Assembly: GCA_900323505.1 (NCBI GenBank)
Contig: OOIN01000002.1
Location: 1,054,001 to 1,118,000 of the forward strand
Length of the DNA: 64,000 bases
Direction: 5' to 3'
Source: Ustilago trichophora
Lineage: Eukaryota; Basidiomycota; Ustilaginomycetes; Ustilaginales; Ustilaginaceae
Below, piece by piece: positions 43,601 through 51,100 of this stretch. The notes beneath the pieces were generated by a model. It saw only the letters and a list, made by a program, of their open reading frames with translations, did no database searches and was not told the origin of the DNA. The position numbers and the translations under genes are program-made. The number at the start of each line of letters is the position of its first letter. The stretch's first letter is position 1.

Positions 43601-45228
43601 TTCGCCCGGGCTCGAACCGGCCTCGTGCATCGACTGCATCTGCTCTGGTCAGCGCAACGACGTCTGCGGGGACGATCAGCCAGCGACGCAAGAACGCGCA
43701 TGTCGTGCAAGGCTTGACGGACGAGTTGGAGGAGCTTGGTATGATGGAAGAACCTGAAGGAGGTATTCGTGGCGGTTCGGTAGCCATGTCGAGCAGGCAG
43801 AGATCTACGTCTCAGCCAGGATCGCGCCGGCCGTCGATCCCAGCAGCGTTCCTCGCGGCAAATGCGAACGCTTCAGGTGGAGGCTTACCTTCCACGTTGG
43901 GTAATGGAACTGGTGCGAACGGAGAGCACTTGCCACCACCGGTACCCGACCTTGCCAGAACGTTGTCTGCGCTGGAGCTGAGACGTAGCGGCGACGCGAA
44001 GGCGGCGGTCGCTGCAGCAGCAGCTGCTTCTGCTGGTGCAGGAGGCGACGTGTCTTTTGCCACGAGTAACGGTGCCGATCTTTCGATCTCATCCCTCGCC
44101 ATGCCCCTCCCGCGACCGATTTGGGACCCTTCATCATCAGCCGACGCAGAAAGCAGCTCAAATTCTGCCTTCCTGATCACCGACATTTTCCCTTCCGGTC
44201 TACCCTCTCTCGCCGCCGGCGCCCCATCCTACGCCACCACCACCACCACCATTACCACCTCCTACCCCTCTTCAACCCTCCCCATCCCACCCCATCCGCT
44301 CCTCAAACCTTTCTACACCATCACCCAACTCCACGCCTCCATCCTCTCTGGCGCCCAAATCACACCTCGACTCTTCATCCCTCGGACACTCTGGCGACAG
44401 CCCGGTGTGAAACTCGTCTCTGTTGAAACAAAGGTCAAGGCGATCGAAGCCCTCCTCACCAGTCTCGACTCTGTTGCCAAGGGTGGAGAGGCACTGTTGA
44501 TGCCCTTGGGTAGTGGAGCGGGGTTGGAGACGAGTAACGCGAGTCGATTTGTGCGATGCTTGGAAGAATGGGAGGTTGTGCTCGTGGAAGTGCAGAATTC
44601 GTTGTCGAAGAAGTTGCCTTTTGTTGAGAGTTTTTCTCCATCATCATCAGGTGCCGGTGGTGTCACTGGTGGTGCAGGAGGAGGAGGAGGGACGACGGCG
44701 GAAGGCAAAGATGGACTTGGAGGAAAAGAGGGTAAGAATAAAGGTTTTGGGAGCGGATTTGGAAGTCGATTTTTAACTAGAGGATTGGATAGGATGACGG
44801 GAGGTGTCGGACAGGCAAAAGCTTTAGATGCCACTTCGATGGGAGTTTACATCGATGCTCTGACAAAGCTCTTTGCTCGCTGTTCGGTGCTAGCTACCCA
44901 CCTGACTTGGGTGCTTATTGCCGATTCGTCCATCCCTCCTTCCTCCTCCCCTTCTTTTTCCAGTCTTCCTCCCTCGAACGCTACCACAACGGCAACGGCG
45001 ACGGCAATGACAGTTCCAATCCCAAGTCCAACAACGGCAATCGGTACAGCTCACGCCAATCGAACCGCATACTTTGCCCTACCTCCCCAACTCAGAGCAA
45101 ACATTCAGGCACGTTTGAAGAGAAGCTCTGAATTTATGGCTAAAGTGGTAGTAGCTTTTGTACTGCAAGATTTGGGCGTTTTGGTCGAGAAAAGCGTTAA
45201 AAAGGGTAGCAGTATGTTTGTTGATTAA
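40627..45228 (+). CDS. MIT-domain protein, large and mostly disordered
   Basis: 1,533-aa protein; the first ATG is at 40627. A single MIT (microtubule interacting and transport) three-helix domain is visible at about residues 520-598, from LTIALQKAQNAVQLDSANNV through IAAYKQAVRLLEEVMERI to YADRIRLLSMIY. MIT domains bind ESCRT-III tails and act at endosomes or abscission sites. Residues 1-510 and 610-1230 are Ser/Thr/Ala/Pro-rich and probably disordered, with many SP/TP sites. A C-terminal helical module (about 1220-1533: HPLLKPFYTITQLHASILSG to FVLQDLGVLVEKSV) looks conserved and may be the functional partner domain, but I cannot name it. A Gly/Lys-rich loop interrupts it. Proteins of this plan occur across filamentous fungi. 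Specific role unknown. Confidence 0.8.
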   Translation: MAQPASYSMPRSGGETSFLSFDDAPNSPNPGLPADAYTAQPLQSMSTSYASSNTGGVAAMYQREQPGSPDSSARASGSSRASPSKTSRLTNSQPDSSKDLAAAAFADASEASNRYESLHSSPPRATGKRPSSRGSRLGALLGRSLPSTDTGHSRDASASTNQTEGTSSNDSSFFGRRNRTKASPVHEDIDEATDSKPAASSSSSSRLFSANSQKDAARSASAMGMLDFKPDVPKSDSNDAADDSRSGKTRPTRPSSQSNLLDTITGGSVGSSSLSGAPSSSNAPQQTRGGRLGRLAYKKEDSIAYIAQSRNASQQMAAGTRNSNTEEAGHQQQHWTASSAFAGTRGLGIEDLAGSYVSERAANLPPGSMDTRAYAHPSAYRYAPDYSDGPEHTASADAGVGVASTSAHTQSGASSSNTSSRAPSVAGTHGGNYHNRFSRQGLSQQLAQDTSHDSETRATHSSTDTPTAVVASSRSSYERGGSSPRGTLSDAAIAALGAMPGASAGSLLNANGAPLSSKNILTIALQKAQNAVQLDSANNVPEAIAAYKQAVRLLEEVMERIAPRTGKRSRPSREEERRRLRVIHDTYADRIRLLSMIYSPEDLDAHDETTDTSFSSNAQPAAATKADWLERVRDDSQEDPAIVTPRLNGDHLDPNAQHSPRDDTRSFLSITPVRSTFPSSSSQTPTQPQQPSQSQHPWPRSPPMPSAPLSPPLDSSPRRRVRNDVRPGSRGSRGSRASISLSIADEQEAQDYRIPPPAIAEEMPRISIEATTVELSDVTATSPKKEPKEPLRDAAAQIREVEALTQQHGRSDSDSSYQSTTTGGRLKPTALPHRAFGLEDEVRTPVTSYFDATGDMGLPDERASGGAISPLDVQARQQKLSLTSASKPPAEAVISERPAEKPVKMGLAQRARALSFKGPLLRQKASMPALGDRKKEDMITANGAATPKGQAHRPGSADSPSTEATSTQRTGSRNNDHPTPWDIEEGGSNITVRPGSNRPRASTASALVSATTSAGTISQRRKNAHVVQGLTDELEELGMMEEPEGGIRGGSVAMSSRQRSTSQPGSRRPSIPAAFLAANANASGGGLPSTLGNGTGANGEHLPPPVPDLARTLSALELRRSGDAKAAVAAAAAASAGAGGDVSFATSNGADLSISSLAMPLPRPIWDPSSSADAESSSNSAFLITDIFPSGLPSLAAGAPSYATTTTTITTSYPSSTLPIPPHPLLKPFYTITQLHASILSGAQITPRLFIPRTLWRQPGVKLVSVETKVKAIEALLTSLDSVAKGGEALLMPLGSGAGLETSNASRFVRCLEEWEVVLVEVQNSLSKKLPFVESFSPSSSGAGGVTGGAGGGGGTTAEGKDGLGGKEGKNKGFGSGFGSRFLTRGLDRMTGGVGQAKALDATSMGVYIDALTKLFARCSVLATHLTWVLIADSSIPPSSSPSFSSLPPSNATTTATATAMTVPIPSPTTAIGTAHANRTAYFALPPQLRANIQARLKRSSEFMAKVVVAFVLQDLGVLVEKSVKKGSSMFVD

Positions 45229-45326
45229 GAATATATTAAAGAGGGGGTTTGCAATTGTATTACTTACAGTATCTGGTGCGTTGGTGGCCGAGTAGGATTT
45301 TTTTTTTTGAACTGTTCATGACATGC

Positions 45327-45404
45327 TGTAAGAGAGAGTGCGTGTGCGTGTGTGAGAGAGAGAGGGAGAGAGAGGGAGAGAGAGAGGGAGAGGGAGAGAG
45401 CACA
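45327..45404. repeat. (GA)n/(GT)n microsatellite at the Ngaro left flank
   Basis: Mixed gt and ga/ggga units end 12 bp before the first repeat of the mobile element. Confidence 0.9.
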
Positions 45405-45416
45405 TGGATGTGATTT

Positions 45417-45593
45417 TGCATCACGTGGTATAGAGGGCGTGCGCGTCTGGGCTGAGCCTATCGGCCGTATCCTCTCTCACATGCTACGTGTCGCTCTCTA
45501 ATCTCATTTGTGCTCCTCACGTAGCCTGTCTCTTCTCCACCATCTTGTTTCTTTGAGCCAACAGCGCATATCGCTTGTTGGCGGCAGCTCTTT
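45417..45593 (+). repeat. Ngaro split direct repeat A1
   Basis: 177 bp, identical by eye to 58034-58210. It starts tgcatcacgtgg and contains a CACGTG palindrome. Confidence 0.95.
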
Positions 45594-45619
45594 TGTTGTC
45601 GGCCAGCCTTCTGAACACC

Positions 45620-45906
45620 ATGATGTTGGATGGCTTCAAGTCTTGTCGCACATGCAATCAGCTGAAGCCACTCAACGAGTTCTTCCACCGCACTCGCACC
45701 ACTCAAGTCGTGCGCTCGTGCCTTGCCTGCCGACCCATTCGACCGTCGGCGTCGTCAGCTCCACCATTGACACCGTCCGCCCTAGTTCCAGCACCAGCAG
45801 TCCCGGCGCCGTCCACACCTACACCAGCGCCAGTGCCGGCCCCGTGTCAAATTGCGACACCACCATCATCAGCAGCGCCTTCTACACCAGCTCCGCCTCG
45901 ACCCGT
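45620..45906 (+). pseudogene. Ngaro gag-like ORF, 5' part (interrupted)
   Basis: First 95 codons plus 2 nt of the outer element's gag-like gene, from a double ATG at 45620/45623. A small Cys pair module (CRTCNQLKPLNEFFH ... CLAC) lies at about residues 10-38, followed by a Pro/Ala/Ser linker. The Gypsy LTR begins directly after position 45906. The reading continues, in register, at 53665 after the insertion. The frame also runs on by chance into the LTR. Confidence 0.8.
45903..45906. repeat. 4-bp target site duplication, left
   Basis: CCGT directly before the 5' LTR; its partner is at 53661-53664. Confidence 0.85.
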
Positions 45907-46292
45907 TGTCCCGAGTCGCGGTTATTTGCTACTTGTTTTTGTCGCGGGTTTTTCTTTTTTTCCTTTTTTCCGATTTTCCAGATCCAGCCGATCTCCCGAT
46001 CGCGCTCGATTTTATTCACAATTTTGTCGCGCGATAATTTTTTGCGATCACAGATCTGCCGATCTGGCAGATCTGTCCGATCTTTTCGATCACTGCAAAT
46101 TTTTTCGTGAGCTACTCATCAAAAGTGGCCCGCGCGCTGCGCGCGCGCGTGTGTCAAATGCGATCAGTATCTCAGCTACCTCTTCCTTTAGCAATATCAT
46201 CATCTTCTTTGTTTCCGACACCCAGGACCAAGCTTGGTTTGCCTTTCTTCTCGATCCTTTCCTCTGTTACTCAACAATACTAACTCATTACA
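45907..46292 (+). repeat. Gypsy 5' LTR
   Basis: 386 bp, begins TG and ends CA. It contains a perfect 11-bp-arm hairpin at 46050-46076, a run of GATC sites between about 45980 and 46092, and a CG-alternating tract near 46128-46150. Confidence 0.95.
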
Positions 46293-46788
46293 TTGGGGGG
46301 CCAACCCGGAAACGGTCTTACACTCTGTTTCCAGCTCTTCCACTTCCGCACTGGACGGTCCGAAATCCGTCCACTTTCCCTCTTCTAACGCTTTCGAATA
46401 TATCTCTCTCTCTCTCTTCTCCTCTTCCTTTCTTTCCTATCACGACGCTCACTCGTCGTCCGGTCTCAGCCTTTTATCGTTTTGAACACCTTTACTCGAC
46501 GACTCCCACGATTGCCTTGACTTTCATCTGGGCCTTTGCGTATTCCTCTTAGGCTCGATTGTTCTTTTCTCTCGCTCTAGTGCACGACGACGACGACCTC
46601 GACAATCCTTCGAATCAAGTTGTACCAATTTTACTCCGACCAGTACACGGTTGAAGTACTCAGCATCGAGCTAAACAAGGTCTCTCCGCACGATCCAATT
46701 TCCAATCGACTCGGCATATTTTTCCTTTTGACTTTGGTCGCTCTTCCCTCCACGACGATCATCTCTTTGCGAACTTTTCGACAATCGT
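46293..46788 (+). other. Gypsy 5' leader
   Basis: About 500 nt between the LTR and gag. It is pyrimidine-rich, has no long ATG-initiated frame, and would hold packaging and priming signals. Confidence 0.6.
46294..46311 (+). promoter_or_regulatory. Candidate tRNA primer binding site
   Basis: TGGGGGGCCAACCCGGAA starts one base after the 5' LTR, the normal place of a PBS, and its TGG would pair with a tRNA 3' CCA. The cognate tRNA was not identified. Confidence 0.45.
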
Positions 46789-48054
46789 ATGCCCGATCGT
46801 CAATCCAGACGATTAGCAGGTCTTAAGCCCGAGGTAGCTCCACTCTCGCCACCTCGACGACATTCCTTTCCTCGATATTTTGCTCCCTCTTATCATCCTC
46901 AGCAAGAACTTCGACTTCCCCTCTCAATCCCACGACTTTCGGAAGAACTTCAGGGCTTCAAGATGTCGCTTACTCCCCCTCTACCCAAACCCGCTGTCGC
47001 CGTGAACACCATGATCCCGAAGTTCACGGGAAGTGTTTGCGATATTGACGCTCAGTCCTGGCTCGAGGACTTCGAGATCTTCTGCTTAGACCGTGGCATT
47101 GACGAGCACCCGAACCAGAAGCTCAAATATTTCAAAGCTCTTATGACGGAATCTGCTCGTGACTGGCTCAACAAGCTGAGCTCTTCCGTCAAAACCGAAT
47201 TCGAGGCCCTCCAGGCTGCCTTCCTCCTCCAGTACGGTGACGCGCGCAAGGTGCGCGATACCCCTGCCACCCGCTACCAAGACTTTCAAGATGCGGTCAA
47301 GACTTCCAAGACCATCGATGACCTTCGAGATGTTAAGGAATGGCGGATGTGGCTCTCAATGGTCCTAGACCTTGCCACCAAGGTCGATACTTCCTTTGTC
47401 TCAGAGGAATACATGACCATTCAATTCTGGACGGCACTGCCTGAAGGACTGTTGTCCCATCTTGGTACGATGCCAAAATCGATTTCGGCAGCGGTCAATC
47501 TTTGTCGCGCGCTTCCCTCTTCGGTCTACGAGAAGGTCGTTGCCTCTCACGATGAGTTGGCAAAGGTCAACACTCGCCTAGAAGACATTGCTGTAATCCT
47601 CAATCATCTCCGTCGACGTGGATCCCTTCCACCTACGCCGCCTGAAGAAAAACGTCCTCGATTTGAGACCATCTCTCCCACTCCGTCGCCGCCTAGCAAA
47701 GGTAATTTTCTTCGCCTGATGCCACCACCTGCTCAATCCGTTGACGTGACCGCGATCCCTCAGCTCATGTTCCCTGACACGGATCAAGGTCATAGGGATT
47801 ATCAAGAGGCTCTCAAGAAGTACCGCCTGGAGCATCCTCGTGTACACCTTCAGCCTCCCCTCACTTTTGCCTATCCCCTCTACCCGGGCACAGAGCACCC
47901 GGGTACTGGAGAATGCCACCGTTGTGGAAAGAAAGGTCATCAGTATTGGTTCTGCAAAGATTCCAATGAAAGAGCACTGGACCAAGCCGAGCAGAACTAT
48001 CGTCGTATGTTCTCTCAGGCTGTTACTCAGCAGCGAGGCCAGGGAAACCAGTAA
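46789..48054 (+). CDS. Gypsy Gag
   Basis: 421-aa capsid/nucleocapsid protein from the ATG at 46789 to the TAA at 48052-48054. Basic, Pro-rich N-terminus; a capsid-type retrotransposon gag region at about residues 75-250 (IPKFTGSVCDIDAQSWLEDF, FKALMTESARDWLNKL). A CCHC zinc knuckle CHRCGKKGHQYWFC (C-x2-C-x4-H-x4-C) lies at about residues 383-396. The last codons before the stop contain the slippery site G GGA AAC in the right phase, so most ribosomes should make Gag and a minority Gag-Pol. Intact. Confidence 0.93.
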   Translation: MPDRQSRRLAGLKPEVAPLSPPRRHSFPRYFAPSYHPQQELRLPLSIPRLSEELQGFKMSLTPPLPKPAVAVNTMIPKFTGSVCDIDAQSWLEDFEIFCLDRGIDEHPNQKLKYFKALMTESARDWLNKLSSSVKTEFEALQAAFLLQYGDARKVRDTPATRYQDFQDAVKTSKTIDDLRDVKEWRMWLSMVLDLATKVDTSFVSEEYMTIQFWTALPEGLLSHLGTMPKSISAAVNLCRALPSSVYEKVVASHDELAKVNTRLEDIAVILNHLRRRGSLPPTPPEEKRPRFETISPTPSPPSKGNFLRLMPPPAQSVDVTAIPQLMFPDTDQGHRDYQEALKKYRLEHPRVHLQPPLTFAYPLYPGTEHPGTGECHRCGKKGHQYWFCKDSNERALDQAEQNYRRMFSQAVTQQRGQGNQ

Positions 48055-48108
48055 GGCCGACGTTTATCATAGACCCAACACGCTCGGCCATTCTCTCTAC
48101 TCTGGGTC
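48042..48108 (+). promoter_or_regulatory. -1 programmed ribosomal frameshift signal (slippery site + candidate pseudoknot)
   Basis: The slippery heptamer GGGAAAC is at 48042-48048, read as G GGA AAC in the gag frame (X XXY YYZ form). A 6-nt spacer CAGTAA includes the gag stop. Stem 1 pairs GGCCGA (48055-48060) with TCGGCC (48084-48089). Stem 2 pairs GACCCA in the loop (48072-48077) with TGGGTC (48103-48108), which forms an H-type pseudoknot. The pol frame is exactly -1 relative to gag and is open from before the slip to its stop. Seen in sequence; function inferred. Confidence 0.8.
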
Positions 48109-51100
48109 CTCCTTCCCCATCGGTTGCTTCGTCCCCTGTGGTCACCTCCCCTGCTACGGTGTCTCCCCTTTCTTCTCCATCGCCGGTATCCGTTTCTGTT
48201 CCTGGTCCTGTTTCTGTTCCTCATTCGGTAAGTGTTCAGCCCACTCCATACGTTCGTCAAGAACACTCGCTGCTCCCTCGAGCATCTTCTCACAAAGGTG
48301 CTCCTTCGCTGTCTGGTGCTGGCACCACAGTGGGAGCCATGCCCCCTTCCCTTGTGGAAGGGAGAGATTCTCTGCTCCTCGGATTAAGCAGTGAGTGTAC
48401 CTTGGCCGACGCTGTGGAAGGCACGAACACTTCCCCTCATAAATTTGCCCCGTTGGCAAAAAAGAAGGATGATGCGCTCGTGTCGCACATCCAGTCTCTC
48501 ATGCAGGATGATGCGCCCGTGTCGCACATCCAGTCTCTCATGCAGATTGATGCGCCCGTGTCGCACATCCCGCCCGTATCATGTTCTCTTCCGACAACTC
48601 CTTCCGTTCCCCCTTCCCCTGCTTTGCGAAATGGTCCTGGTGATTCGTTTGGTCTTGGTCTGGCTATGTCGTCTCTCTCTGACGACAGGCCTTCTCCTTC
48701 TATCGGTGAGAGTCCTCTCTCTACTACTCTCCCAACCACTAATCCGTTGCGATCCATCTCTCTAGGCTCGCAGGTTCCTGTCGAGACCACTTCACCAACG
48801 ACACCGCCACCTTCGCCTAGTATCTCTAGCCCTTCTTCGGTGGTCACTCCACCTTTACCCGAATCGTTTGTTCCACCACCTCCTCGTCGTAGGTCTTCTC
48901 CTAGACCTAAAGTCGATCTCCGTGCCCTTCAACATAAGGCACAAGCGAGCAAAAATCGACTATTTACCGTTGCAGTGCACTTCACAGCTGCATCCAACTC
49001 GGGTGATGACTTTGCTTGCATTGCCGCTGTCGACGAAGGAGCTATGGTAAACACGATTTCTCAATCCATGGTAGGCGCCGCAGGCCTTCAGCCATCACCT
49101 TCCGATATCTACCTAAGGATGGCGAGCGGACAAGTAGTTCAGTCACTTGGTGTCGTCAAACTGCTAACCACTGTGCAAGATATAGATGGTGACAAAACTG
49201 ATCCCGTCGAAATCGAGTACGAGGTTATGCCAGGTACCACTACGACCATGCTACTTGGACGACCATGGAAGGTAAAGGTTGGAGCTTTGCACTTCTACGA
49301 GCTCGATTTGCTTTTCGTTCCCCAATACAACTCTGGTTCCCTCTTCCGTCGATGGGCTCGGATTATCCCAACCCATCAGCCAGCAAATCCTCATCTTGTA
49401 CCTGACACGCCAATGACAGCTGTCAAACTCCTTATTGCAGCTCAACCATATGCCAGTGTTGCCCAACTAGAGGCTCTCTCATACTCGGACACTGTGCTGG
49501 ATCTATCGTCTCTTACTCTTAATGACGATCTGCAAGAGGAAACAGAAGTTACGGACGATGCTCTTGATATCACACCCTTCGATGAGCTAGTTGACGCGGA
49601 TTATAAGCCTACCCTCTCTGTGCGCTTTGAACTCCCTGTTGACGAGCAAGAGCTCCAAGATTTGCAACACCGCCTTCCCGTCACCAATGATGATCCCGAT
49701 TACCTAGCTTCACGAGCCCGGACCCATAGTCGTTTCCGTCCTTACCGTGTCAATGGCAAACTGGACGATGACTCAGACGAAAGGTCGGAAAGGGTTCTAA
49801 AGAATCTTCTCACACGCTTTGGTTCTGTTGGATCAGCCGCCCAACGACAACATCTCGCAGCTCTTCTCCGTGCGAAGCATCTGGCTTTTGCCGAAACGAC
49901 TGCAGAATGTAAACAGAATATGGAAGTTATCTGCGATCCCATTCTGACGAGCGAGCCGCCACCCACCAAGCGAAGATCCAAGACTCAAGCATTGTCGCCG
50001 CCGCAAAAGGATTTCTTACATAGCAAGGTCAGAGAACTCCTCGACAATGGGTTCATGGTGAAGATCCCGGAAAATGAAGTACGGTGGATTTCGGAGACGC
50101 GAATTGTTCCCAAACCTGCAGCTGAAATCGATTCCAACGTATCTCTTGAAGAACTCAAGCTTCAAGCTAATGCGGCACTCAGAGAAGCAGGTCTAGAGCA
50201 TGACGAATCCCTTCCCCCTCCGTCCATCGTCAAGTCCCCTCCAACAGTGGAAGTCGCTGAGGGTCGGTATCGCCTTGTGCATAACTATGCACCAATCAAT
50301 CACTATATGAAGGATAACTCCTTTATACCTGGTGATATTGAAGTCAAGGCATCTAAGTTCTCGGGAAAGCAATACCTTTTCAAAGGAGACGGATGTGCTG
50401 GGTTTTTCATTATGGCCAACTCTCGACTAGCCACTCTACTCTCGGTCACCTACGTTGAGGATTTTGGTTTCGTTGGTTACACGGTCATGCCTTTTGGCTT
50501 TAAAGTTGGGCCTTCACTTTACTATAGGTTCATCACGACAGCCTTTGGAGACCTTTTTGACCGCGATTCAGACTTCTGGATGGACGATGTGGCATCTGGA
50601 CATCAGGACTTCGATTCTTACTTCTGCTGGCTCCGAGCCTTTTTGGATCGGGCTATTGATACGGGCTTTACACTTTCAGTACAAAAGTGTCGGTTCTTGC
50701 ACGAGAACATCACCTTTTGTGGGCAATTGATTGGACTCGACGGCATTCGCGCAGATCCTTCCCGACTTAAAGCGATTCTAAACTGGCCAACTCCCAAAAC
50801 GGTTCGGGAACTCATGACTTTCCGTGGAGTATGCTCTTACCTGCGCTCCAAGGTTCCTGACTTCGCCAAGGTCTTTGCGCCCCTTGATTCTCTCACTGCT
50901 GGAATCGTCGACTATGACGATAAACTCATTGATGCATGGACTCCTGCTCATGATGCGGCATTCCTAAGGATCAAGAATGCACTCGTCAATAGCCGTGTCC
51001 TGAAGGAACCTCGCTGGGATCGACCCTTTATCGTCCACTCTGATTGGAGTGCTGAGGGAATCGGCGCTGTCCTACTCCAGCAATACGTCATGCAGAAAGA

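Noticed and set aside
45417..45593. A1/A2 repeats as LTRs of the outer element
   Set aside because: A1 and A2 alone do not bound the element; the B1-A2-B2 order and the tyrosine recombinase show split direct repeats rather than LTRs.
45575..46552. 325-codon frame running from Ngaro gag through the 5' LTR
   Set aside because: The first part is the interrupted gag; the rest is LTR and leader sequence that happens to lack stops.
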